From Lentisphaerota bacterium (lineage in GTDB: Bacteria > Verrucomicrobiota > Kiritimatiellia > UBA8416 > JAFGTH01): a DNA stretch of 14,414 nt. Positions 5,866 to 13,116 of the stretch are shown here, in pieces (positions within the stretch are counted from its first letter, which is position 1; each line of letters starts with the position of its first letter). The translations under genes and the position numbers were made by a program. The stretch covers positions 1 to 14,414 of the forward strand of contig JAFGTH010000047.1 in NCBI GenBank assembly GCA_016934225.1, written 5' to 3'. The notes beneath the pieces are model-generated. The model did no database searches. It was not told where the DNA came from and saw only the letters and a list, made by a program, of their open reading frames with translations.

Positions 5866-8003
5866 GCTACCCGACCGGCTGCACGCCGCTCGACTTTCTT
5901 ATCTGTCGCGATCTCTTCAACAGCCCGGGCAAAGCCGTCTATGAAAACTTCTTCGGTGAAACGTTCGAGAACAAGTTGTCTTGACGCTCGGGCATGACTG
6001 CGGCAATCGGATGGCGAGCGGCTCGCGGCCTCTTCGACAACGTCGCGGATCTCGTCCATCGAACACGAATTCAACACTTCACCACCTTCCGGCACATCTA
6101 TGCCCGTGGCGGCGCTTACGATCGGAACCAGTCCGTGGTTCATACACTCAATCACGGACTGCGCCTGACCTTCGCTGGCGGACGGGAGAATCACGTATTG
6201 ACATCTGTCCATCACATCGTAATACCCGGACGAGCGAGGTTGAACCCATCCCAACATATGAATATTAGGCAAGTCATTGAGTTCATGGTCGTATACATCG
6301 GCAAAATCGTCCTCCATGCGCGAGCATATCCAGAGATGCCGATCATTGCGCGAAAACACTTCAAGCAACAGATCCAGCCCTTTATGCACACAGCCGTCTC
6401 CCGCGAAATACAGGAAATTTCGGCGCGCTCTATCAAAAGCCTTGTTTATTTGATCGCAATGATCGTCCGGCAATGCCATTCCGTCGACACAAACCACCCG
6501 CCCGGAACAACTGTAGGTGGATGCTGTTGCCAGATTACCGAGCACTATAATTCCGTCTGATACCCTCAGCGACATCTCGCCGCCATCTATCGGCGAACAA
6601 TAGCGACTTTGCTGCAAGTTAACCCCCCTACGAAGTCGCAGGTCGGCGAAATGCCTTGCCGCCATTTCGTTGGCCACACGCCAGTATCTGCCTGTGGCAA
6701 AGTATATTCGAAGACAGTGTTCGGACAATTGCCGTATATAATTTTCCGTCCGACCTCCTGTCGATATGATCAGGTCGTATGAATGCTCCGGCTCAAACGC
6801 ATAGTCAGCGCGATCAACAACATCGACCGCGTAGCCGTCGCGATTCAAAGCGCGAACGATACCGTGAGCAAGCCTTATGTTGTTGTGCCGCAGATAACGG
6901 GGATCGTCCCACGGTATTGAAAATGGATGCGTGACATACGATAACAATGCATGTTTCTTCGGCTCCCGGTTATTTTCTTCAAGAATCATATTGTAAAAAC
7001 GATCCTTCTTCTCCGGATAAATTTTGTTGCGCAACCGTTTTGAGGCAGACACACAATTGGGGCATACGGATGTCGCCAACGCAAGAGATCGACGGCGCAG
7101 TCCCGCGGCGACGCGATGCAACAGCGCTCGATTCCGGCCATTCCGACGCAAACCTGTCGCCACAAACCTTCTCATCTCTTCCTGGTAACGCCGATCCGGC
7201 CGCGTGTCCGCGAGCCATTCAATGTCGGAGACTGCATTCGCGGCAACGTTCCTGTTCTGTGAACACCGACCCATGCGACCGGGCAGAAGCCCGTGTTCTC
7301 CGCTGGTCAACCCGATATTCCTGATGAGCCCACGGGTCGGCAGCAAGTGCGCGTAGTTCCGGGAAAGTGTGGCGATCATAACTTTTATATCCCAAGATTG
7401 CGCGCGTCCGTCCGAGCACGCTCTTGCCATGTCGGGGATATCGTCGCCAGCTACTGTTGGAATATTGCGTAGTTTGTTGAACAAGTTGTTGTAAGCATTA
7501 ATGCCGGGAATAATGTCTTTCCATCTGTCTTGCCATGTCGCCCAACCCCAGCACAAGAAGCGCATCGAAGACACCAGGGACCTGCTATCGCCGCGGAAGA
7601 AATCACGACTGATCGGCTGATAACCCCCAATCGAAAACACCTGTTTGTCGCAATCGTAATACTCCAAACATTGCGTCATGAAATCATAGAAGCCGGGTGA
7701 CGGCAGGCAGTCATCCTCGACGAATACCGCGCGTTGCGTCTCTGTCATAACTTCCGTGATCTTGTCGAGTATGCCCAAGAGTCCTCCATTCTGTTCGGCA
7801 TACCGTTTGACGACGTGCGCCCAATCAATCCTGTCGACCATTGCCCGGCAATCTCTGACCGCTCCAACGTCGGCAGCACACCTAGGCGCATCGACGTAGA
7901 CGATCAGATTGCGAATCCGTTGAGTCTTTAGGGCCGCCAGCACTCGCGCCAAACACCCTGGCCGGTTGAACGCGAAGATTACGCATGGAACGGTCTGGGA
8001 CAT
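5862..8003 (-). CDS. Two-domain glycosyltransferase: GNT-I/GT2-like GT-A domain fused to a GT-B domain
   Basis: This 713-residue protein joins two complete transferase domains. Domain 1 (about 1-285) begins VPCVIFAFNRPGCLARVLAAL (5-25), carries the metal-binding VFVEDDCLPSPGFYDFM (93-109; EDD at 96-98), the tryptophan-rich CWGWATWQDRW (151-161), and IGLTSGEH (230-237), features of bacterial relatives of N-acetylglucosaminyltransferase I. A basic linker (about 286-345) has a CPNC pair. Domain 2 (about 350-700) has FLYFAGDGCVHKGLDLLLEVF (530-550), WICSRMEDD, HMLGWVQ (582-588) and LPSASEGQAQSVIECMNHGLVPIVS (606-630), the donor site of a GT-B enzyme with E611 and E619 as EX7E. It may add two successive sugars. 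ATG start at 8003; no good ribosome binding site. Overlaps the next gene by four bases. Downstream of repeat locus 3. Confidence 0.88.
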   Translation of the reverse strand: MSQTVPCVIFAFNRPGCLARVLAALKTQRIRNLIVYVDAPRCAADVGAVRDCRAMVDRIDWAHVVKRYAEQNGGLLGILDKITEVMTETQRAVFVEDDCLPSPGFYDFMTQCLEYYDCDKQVFSIGGYQPISRDFFRGDSRSLVSSMRFLCWGWATWQDRWKDIIPGINAYNNLFNKLRNIPTVAGDDIPDMARACSDGRAQSWDIKVMIATLSRNYAHLLPTRGLIRNIGLTSGEHGLLPGRMGRCSQNRNVAANAVSDIEWLADTRPDRRYQEEMRRFVATGLRRNGRNRALLHRVAAGLRRRSLALATSVCPNCVSASKRLRNKIYPEKKDRFYNMILEENNREPKKHALLSYVTHPFSIPWDDPRYLRHNNIRLAHGIVRALNRDGYAVDVVDRADYAFEPEHSYDLIISTGGRTENYIRQLSEHCLRIYFATGRYWRVANEMAARHFADLRLRRGVNLQQSRYCSPIDGGEMSLRVSDGIIVLGNLATASTYSCSGRVVCVDGMALPDDHCDQINKAFDRARRNFLYFAGDGCVHKGLDLLLEVFSRNDRHLWICSRMEDDFADVYDHELNDLPNIHMLGWVQPRSSGYYDVMDRCQYVILPSASEGQAQSVIECMNHGLVPIVSAATGIDVPEGGEVLNSCSMDEIRDVVEEAASRSPSDCRSHARASRQLVLERFTEEVFIDGFARAVEEIATDKKVERRAAGRVA

Positions 8004-8294
8004 GGCGCAGGACAGTTACAAGTTCAAAATTGAAAGTTCAAAGGCAGAGAAAGCCTATAGCGGAAGATCGCGGACACTGGCCCTGTAATTCAGAGGAGCC
8101 ACAGGTTCGCTGACACGTATTCAATGGCGCATGAGATCCCTCGCTTCGCCCGGGATGACACGCACTGCATTGTCATTCTGATGAGCGCAGCGACAAAGAA
8201 TCTCCTCGGGTACTTCGTCGTTACACTTCCTCGCAAACTTCCACTTGTCCCGCGTCCCGCGGGATCTGCAGTTCATTACTCGTCCACGCTCGAA
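8004..8294. repeat. Composite intergenic repeat, locus 3, with inverted pair
   Basis: No gene is visible in these 291 bp. A GTTCAA-type stretch (AGTTCAAAATTGAAAGTTCA, 8021-8040) lies at the left. A block from 8133 (GAGATCCCTCG) to 8159 (GGGATGAC) is a shortened inverse form of the block at 8172-8204, which begins GTCATTCTGA and ends AAAGAATCTC. The two face each other across 12 bases. The 8172-8204 copy has the same orientation as those at 1210 and 4698. CCACTTGTCCCGC...GGATC at 8241-8266 repeats the block at 1242-1267. The region separates the fusion glycosyltransferase from the FkbM-like gene. Confidence 0.75.
8248..8264. other. GC-rich hairpin after the FkbM-like gene
   Basis: TCCCGCG / TCC / CGCGGGA is a perfect seven-pair stem with a three-base loop, starting 31 bases after the stop of the minus-strand gene at 8295. 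The homologous block at 1242-1267 has lost most of the pairing, which suggests the stem is not essential to the repeat itself. No U tract follows on the minus strand, so termination is possible but unproven. Confidence 0.4.
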
Positions 8295-9206
8295 TCACGG
8301 ACGATCCCAACCGTGAGAATGTCGGCGGTTGTCTGCTATGTCGCTCTCGTCTGAATACGAAAGAGAGTATCTGCCTGCGTATTTCTCGAACACGCGAGAC
8401 ACAAAAGATGTTGCCTCTTCCGGACTCATTCCAAGCGCTTCTTCCATATCCGCGTTCCATGGAAATTTCTTTTGTCTATCAGCTCTGTTGCGATAACCAG
8501 AGTCATAGGCTTCATCGGCTGAAAGACAGCGCCCATGGTACTTGCGCCCATCAATAAGAAAGACATTGTTATACTCTAGCCTGACTATACCGTAATTGTA
8601 TTCTTTTGAGAGCTTCTCCATTTGCGCAATACTCATGCCATAGAAATGAGAGCCATCCCAGACATAGGATGCGTCATACAGAACTGTAAATTCCAAGGGA
8701 GGCGGGATCTTCTCGTTTATCTCGGCTACCACGATAGTCGGCCTGAATTCAGACAATACGGCCTTCAGAACGAACCAGTCGTAAGAGTCAATATCAACAC
8801 TCAAGACGCCAAAATCCCGAGAAACACCATAGGCTCGCAGAAAACCGCACACGTTCATTGGGGTAATCCGGGCTTGGCACACGGATACGCCGCCAATAGT
8901 TCGGTATGTCGATGCCATTGCAGCAATCTTAGCGGAGTCGCATTCAAAACAAAGCCCATGCCAGCCATTCCGCGCCAGCGCGACAGTGTTTGACCACGTT
9001 GTACCATCGCTGGCTCCTATATCAACATAGTATCTCGTGGCCGGCGCGATATCTTTGATCAAGTCCGCAAGAACCGCCTCTTCGCCCGCGAAGGATGACG
9101 CCTGGTCCAAGATTGAGTCCTCTTGAAGCCATTTGGTTCGGACAAGTCGAATACCAAGGCGGCCAAGAATCCTATTATTGATGAAATCAGCCGCAGATTT
9201 GAGCAT
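8295..9206 (-). CDS. FkbM-like SAM-dependent methyltransferase
   Basis: The ATG at 9206 is chosen because a perfect AGGAGG (9214-9219) lies seven bases upstream; a GTG nine codons earlier also keeps the frame. The 303-residue product has RYYVDIGASDGTTWSNTVAL at 58-77 (SAM-binding motif I), then GWHGLCFECDSAKI (81-94, the ribose-binding acidic position), GVLSVDIDSYDWFVLKAV (133-150) in the place of the FkbM LLKID.EG.E motif, and IVVAEINEKIP (158-168). This pattern belongs to FkbM-related methyltransferases common in glycan loci, which O-methylate sugars. The C-terminal ~100 residues (polar, with YSLSYSDESD) are not recognised. It is flanked by non-coding gaps on both sides (252 and 291 bp), so it is probably transcribed on its own. 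Confidence 0.83.
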   Translation of the reverse strand: MLKSAADFINNRILGRLGIRLVRTKWLQEDSILDQASSFAGEEAVLADLIKDIAPATRYYVDIGASDGTTWSNTVALARNGWHGLCFECDSAKIAAMASTYRTIGGVSVCQARITPMNVCGFLRAYGVSRDFGVLSVDIDSYDWFVLKAVLSEFRPTIVVAEINEKIPPPLEFTVLYDASYVWDGSHFYGMSIAQMEKLSKEYNYGIVRLEYNNVFLIDGRKYHGRCLSADEAYDSGYRNRADRQKKFPWNADMEEALGMSPEEATSFVSRVFEKYAGRYSLSYSDESDIADNRRHSHGWDRP

Positions 9207-9458
9207 TAAACAACCTCCTGTCTTGAGCGACACACCTAACCTCGAACCATACCGAATGTCCGGTTGCGACGTTTCGAATCATGCAAATGCTACAATTTCA
9301 GATGCGGCATCGTCCAATAAAATGCCAGTAAAATATTGAATTAGGTATGACCACTTGCCCCATGCACATCTGATAGGCACGAACGATAGAATGTTCCTTA
9401 GCATGCTTCTGAAAGAATGAATCGGGCTACGATAGGACATTCTTTCCCTTATTCTACT
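9207..9458. other. Intergenic gap between the five-gene unit and the FkbM-like gene
   Basis: These 252 bp are relatively AT-rich in the middle and must hold the promoter of the FkbM-like gene and the end of the five-gene transcript. A minus-strand TTGGAC with a weak TGTAGC 17 bases on (about 9284-9312) is the best promoter guess, and it is poor. None of the repeat blocks found in the other gaps occur here. I see no gene. Confidence 0.4.
9214..9219 (-). promoter_or_regulatory. Strong ribosome binding site deciding the start at 9206
   Basis: AGGAGG on the minus strand, seven bases before the ATG, is the only consensus Shine-Dalgarno sequence clearly seen before a minus-strand gene in this window. 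It supports the ATG over the GTG at 9233, which would put this site inside the coding region. Confidence 0.8.
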
Positions 9459-10355
9459 TCAGACCCACGGATTCAGCCAGCAGGCAAGAGTGCGGAGCTT
9501 CCAAGATCCGAGCACCTTGTAGAACCCGGGACGTAATCGCGACATCCTGTCGACGCGATGCTCCACATGCGCACGGTCGCGTGCCACTCTCAGGCCGCGC
9601 TCATCAAACACATGCGTACAGTCCATGAGCGAGAAAAGAGTATCCCAGCTTCCCCCGGCCAGAATCCTGTTTGCATCTCCCTCCGGCCCCTCATACCCAT
9701 TCCCCCTGGCAGCCGGTACGTGATTATAGTCGTGCCTTTGATGCAAAACCGACACAATATTTGTTGCATCAATCACCATAAATTTGTGTAACCAAGCATT
9801 ATAGAGAAACCAATTATCCCAAGCGGGTCGACCAACTGAAAAATCCGGCAAATTAATCAAGGCCTTGTGAGGCGTGAATAAGAACATGTCAATTGCGCAT
9901 TCACTATCAAGTTCCATACCGCCAAGTAATCCGCTTGGGTAATTGCCACCCGTTATATTCACTTCCTCACTGAGCGTGATATTTGTTCGCCGTGCCACTA
10001 AAACAAATCGCTTGTGTTGCAATTGCCGCGTTGCCTGGATCAGATCTTGACGGAGAATAATGTCTCCGTTTACGTAACACATCCGCGCGGCCGGAAACAG
10101 GTTGTAAGTTTTCGAGAAAATCTCGCTTACAAGTGGCGTGCCATACGGTGTTCTGTCGATATCAGGTATGTGGGCTACTCCAAATTCTGCCGCCACCTCC
10201 GCCACACCCTTTTCGTCACCAAGGAGAACAATCTGACACCTTGGTTGCAATCTTATCCAACTTTTGAGCGCGTTGCGTTGTATGGTAGCCGTGTTCCCCA
10301 CAAATGATTTAGGACAACTAAAAACCGTTAAAGCATTATGCGCTCGATAGATCAC
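9459..10355 (-). CDS. GT-A-type glycosyltransferase-like protein
   Basis: This 298-residue protein has a GT-A layout. TVFSCPKSFVGNTATIQRNALKSW (10-33) is the first strand and helix, and QIVLLGDEKGV (41-51), IDRTPYGTPLVSEIF (66-80) and RMCYVNGDIIL (91-101) follow. NGDI takes the place of the donor-binding DxD-type motif (NADI in relatives I recall). GRPAWDNWFLYNAW (175-188) and VLHQRHDYNH (203-212) are further conserved-looking stretches likely to line the active site. I recognise the family as a small glycosyltransferase-like group found in bacteria and plants but cannot name its donor. Start is a GTG at 10355, ten bases after the stop of the GT4 gene; no closer ATG exists before the first strand. 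It is the last gene of the five-gene unit. Confidence 0.75.
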   Translation of the reverse strand: MIYRAHNALTVFSCPKSFVGNTATIQRNALKSWIRLQPRCQIVLLGDEKGVAEVAAEFGVAHIPDIDRTPYGTPLVSEIFSKTYNLFPAARMCYVNGDIILRQDLIQATRQLQHKRFVLVARRTNITLSEEVNITGGNYPSGLLGGMELDSECAIDMFLFTPHKALINLPDFSVGRPAWDNWFLYNAWLHKFMVIDATNIVSVLHQRHDYNHVPAARGNGYEGPEGDANRILAGGSWDTLFSLMDCTHVFDERGLRVARDRAHVEHRVDRMSRLRPGFYKVLGSWKLRTLACWLNPWV

Positions 10356-10365
10356 GGCAGACGTA

Positions 10366-11625
10366 TTATTGTAAAATTAAACGCTCATAAAGTTCTTTGT
10401 ATCGCCGAGCCTGCAGTTTAACTGTATACTCATGTTCTGCAAGAGATCTGCAAGTTGCTCTCATATGTTTCCTGTTTTGATCATCATTGAGAAGGCGGTA
10501 AATGGAGTCAGCGAGAGCACCTGAATCATGCCGTCGTACCACAATCCCGGATAAATCGTCGCGGACCATTTCAGGAATTCCGCCCACGTCGAATCCTATC
10601 ACCGGTGTTCCACACGCAATAGATTCGAGAATTGTTGTCGGCAGGTTATCTTGAATTGATGGCATGACGAATACGTCTGCAGCACTGTACGCCAAGGCCA
10701 TTATCCCGGGTAAAGTGATCATACCAAGACTATAGTGAGGCACAGGCAAAACTTTTTCCGGAGCACAAGCTCCGATGGAAATAAGATACATATTCTTGTC
10801 GTCATAAAGTCTGCGCACAGCCTCAACTAGGTACTGAAAACCTTTGCGACGATTGGATAAAGATTGAGCGACAAAGAGGATGACTTTGCGGTCAATAGGG
10901 ATGCCAAACACACGTCTCGCCAACGCCTGATCGTACGGCTTGAAAATTTCCGTGTCTATTCCGTTTGGAATCACTTCCACTTGAATATCGCGCATCACAG
11001 TGCTTTCACGAACCCTTTTTGCCAACCATAAAGACGGAGTTACAGCAATTATACGACGATCTTTTAGCGCCTCAAAACAAGATTTCTTTTCTCGAAGTAT
11101 ACGCCTTGATTGATCATCTGCCCTTGACGACCCAAGCTGCGGACATTTGCCACACTCATCCTTGTATCGGCCGCAATGATTATCGTAATGACAACCACCT
11201 GTGAATGCGTTCATATCGTGCAGAGTCCATACAATGTGCGTACGTCTAGTGTTGGTCTTAAAAAAACTGCGGAAATCGAGTAGCCCAGCCACAAAGTGGA
11301 GACTGATTACATCACAGTTTGGTAATGCCTGTACAAAGTCGGCACCAAACTGACTGCGACAATCGTCAAAGGCTTCGTAAGCTTCTCGCAAACGGGCTGG
11401 ACGAGTTGTTGCATGAGATATGCGAGCTCGTCGCCAAACTCGTCTCAGGCGAGCAGTTACTGACTTGTCAAACTTTAATTCACTCACATGATCAAGCTTT
11501 GTGGAGACAAATCTGGTAACAACGCTCGAATCGAGGCCTAAACTCCGCAGTGTGTTACTCAGCAAGGCGACAAGACAAGACGGGCTACCGCGCCGAACAT
11601 CAGATGTTACATGAACAACCTTCAT
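10366..11625 (-). CDS. GT4-family glycosyltransferase, WcaC-like, with four-cysteine insert
   Basis: A 419-residue GT-B enzyme. It opens MKVVHVTSDVRRGSPS, the usual N-terminal strand and loop. THIVWTLHDMNAFTGGCHYD (129-148) is followed by cysteines at 145, 151, 158 and 161 and CPQLG, the signature of the WcaC-like GT4 subgroup. EVIPNGIDTEIFKP (217-230) opens the donor domain, VILFVAQSLSNRRKGFQYLVEA (248-269) follows, and IQDNLPTTILESIACGTPVIGF (324-345) has D326 and E334 at the EX7E positions. The ATG at 11625 is preferred: it fits the family N-terminus and leaves seven bases after the upstream stop. A GTG at 11652 would add nine unrelated residues and overlap the FkbM gene by 20 bp. The four cysteines could bind zinc (inference). 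Part of the five-gene unit. Confidence 0.92.
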   Translation of the reverse strand: MKVVHVTSDVRRGSPSCLVALLSNTLRSLGLDSSVVTRFVSTKLDHVSELKFDKSVTARLRRVWRRARISHATTRPARLREAYEAFDDCRSQFGADFVQALPNCDVISLHFVAGLLDFRSFFKTNTRRTHIVWTLHDMNAFTGGCHYDNHCGRYKDECGKCPQLGSSRADDQSRRILREKKSCFEALKDRRIIAVTPSLWLAKRVRESTVMRDIQVEVIPNGIDTEIFKPYDQALARRVFGIPIDRKVILFVAQSLSNRRKGFQYLVEAVRRLYDDKNMYLISIGACAPEKVLPVPHYSLGMITLPGIMALAYSAADVFVMPSIQDNLPTTILESIACGTPVIGFDVGGIPEMVRDDLSGIVVRRHDSGALADSIYRLLNDDQNRKHMRATCRSLAEHEYTVKLQARRYKELYERLILQ

Positions 11626-11632
11626 CGAATTT

Positions 11633-12400
11633 TCACAATTTCCGATGCTCACCTGTCAGAAGGCAACAATAACAGAGACCATCTGCTCTCTTCGGTTGGA
11701 ATTCCTTTTCATCTGTAATCCGAAATCTGTTAAACCCTTGAGTTTCCAAGACCTCGATTAGGCTCGAAATCATTGTTGGGTTGTTTCGGTAACGATGATA
11801 CTCAATCACTACTCTTTCTACTAAACGCAACCCTTTACCAGCCGATCTGAGAATGTCGAGTTCCGCGCCTTCGGCATCTATCTTAAGCAATTGAACAACG
11901 CCCGTAAGCAGAGATGAAAGAGGCACAGTCCCAACAGATACCCCATTGTCTGCACCAGTTCTCATGGCATCCGATCTTTTGCCATTGAGTTTAGTCGTGC
12001 CTTCAGACGTGCTAACCGCCTTCTCAAAAATAGTTAAATTCGTGCAATGCGCCAGATTCTCGCGTAGATACTTCAAGTTTGTACATTCGGGTTCAACCGC
12101 AATGATATTGCTATTCGGCCACATCCATTTGACGAACAGCGTAAACGCCCCAATGTTCGCACCTACGTCAACAACTGTTGAATCATCGGACAACCTACCA
12201 ACTCCGTAGCAATCATTGCAAAAAATGTCGGAGATCTGATGAAGCCATATTTCTTCGTCCGGATAGTGCATTGAGACACCGTAGCCGCCGAGAGACCGGT
12301 GTCCCTCTCGGCGACTCAGTGTTCCGCGCCGTATCTCGCGCTGCACCGACGCTCTGAAAATTCGCCGCCGTATTCCAGCAACAACAGTGCGTTGAACCAT
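11633..12400 (-). CDS. FkbM-family SAM-dependent methyltransferase
   Basis: A 255-residue protein with all FkbM landmarks: TVVDVGANIGAFTLFV (75-90, SAM-binding motif I), NIIAVEPECTNLKYLRENL (98-116, acidic ribose-binding position), NLTIFEKAVSTSEGTTKL (121-138), LLKIDAEGAELDIL (171-184) and VVIEYH (197-202). These enzymes O-methylate sugars in polysaccharides or polyketides; the glycan is the likely target here. The N-terminal ~45 residues are very basic (RRRIF, REIRR, SRREGHR), which may bring it to the membrane. Its ATG at 12400 overlaps the upstream methyltransferase stop as TAATG, and its stop lies seven bases before the GT4 gene, so all three are read together. Confidence 0.92.
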   Translation of the reverse strand: MVQRTVVAGIRRRIFRASVQREIRRGTLSRREGHRSLGGYGVSMHYPDEEIWLHQISDIFCNDCYGVGRLSDDSTVVDVGANIGAFTLFVKWMWPNSNIIAVEPECTNLKYLRENLAHCTNLTIFEKAVSTSEGTTKLNGKRSDAMRTGADNGVSVGTVPLSSLLTGVVQLLKIDAEGAELDILRSAGKGLRLVERVVIEYHRYRNNPTMISSLIEVLETQGFNRFRITDEKEFQPKRADGLCYCCLLTGEHRKL

Positions 12401-13110
12401 TATTGTCCCCGGATTCTTTCTGCTTGAACAAGAATGTTCCCGCCGTCATCTGGCCACTTTCCCGACAGGAACGCTTCGCTCAACAGAATCAGCGGGTTGA
12501 CCAAAAATGCGAGCAAGGTGATCCAGAAGCGCCTCAACGGCGTGACGCTGTTGCCCCGCCCGCGACATACACTCAAGAAGTACTGAAGACTTGTCGACAA
12601 TGGGTTCAGAACGAATTGGTGCTCTTTGACTTCAAATCCGGCCTGTCGCAGATCGTGAACCAGCCCGGGCAACATCCAACGTCGGTAGTCGGACGGAGTC
12701 GGATGAAAAGGCCATGCGCTTGGGACACTCAGCAGCAGGACGCCGCCATTTTTGCAGACACGTGCCAACTCCTGGAGATACGACGCCGGATCCTCAACAT
12801 GCTCTAGCACTTGGAACGTGGTCACCAAATCGATTGAACCATCAGGCAGAGGCACTCCTTCGACCGGACCAACGACAATGTCCGCTTTGGGGTTAGCCAC
12901 GATGTCCAGCCCTATGCTCTTCTCTGCAACTCTCGAGATATCGCCGCCATAGTCCCTCGAGCCGCAACCAGAGTCCAGAGCCTTGCCGAAATGGACTGCG
13001 TCCCACTGCCGCAAAGCTTGTACGATAGCTCTGCGAAGAATTGCCCGGTGCATTCCCTCTGGGTCGGCCAGCAAGGTAAGTCGGCTATTGAGCCAATTGA
13101 ACACTTTCAT
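12400..13110 (-). CDS. Class I SAM-dependent methyltransferase with C-terminal hydrophobic segment
   Basis: A 236-residue type 11 methyltransferase. Motif I is ALDSGCGSRDYGG (44-56), with a serine inside the usual D.GCG.G; SIGLDIVANPKADIVVG (65-81) carries the acidic motif II; LVTTFQVLEHVEDPASYLQEL (95-115) is the EHV.DP segment; and LLLSVPSAWPFHPTPSDYRRWM (125-146) is common in methyltransferases from cell-surface glycan clusters. FWITLLAFLVNPLILLSEAF (195-214) is a hydrophobic stretch that could anchor it to the inner membrane. It starts six bases after the CgeB-like gene and overlaps the FkbM gene by one base. Target unknown; sugar or lipid-linked glycan methylation is inferred. Confidence 0.87.
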   Translation of the reverse strand: MKVFNWLNSRLTLLADPEGMHRAILRRAIVQALRQWDAVHFGKALDSGCGSRDYGGDISRVAEKSIGLDIVANPKADIVVGPVEGVPLPDGSIDLVTTFQVLEHVEDPASYLQELARVCKNGGVLLLSVPSAWPFHPTPSDYRRWMLPGLVHDLRQAGFEVKEHQFVLNPLSTSLQYFLSVCRGRGNSVTPLRRFWITLLAFLVNPLILLSEAFLSGKWPDDGGNILVQAERIRGQ

Positions 13111-13116
13111 ACGGAG

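Noticed and set aside
5994..6560. Long plus-strand frame of 188 codons
   Set aside because: It is an antisense shadow of the fusion glycosyltransferase, whose frame has clear catalytic motifs.
8124..8354. Plus-strand frame in the gap before the FkbM-like gene
   Set aside because: It is composed of repeat blocks and then runs antisense into the FkbM-like gene; no ribosome binding site or domain.
11626..11652. Upstream GTG start for the GT4 gene
   Set aside because: It would add nine unrelated residues and overlap the FkbM gene by 20 bp; the ATG at 11625 matches the expected family N-terminus.
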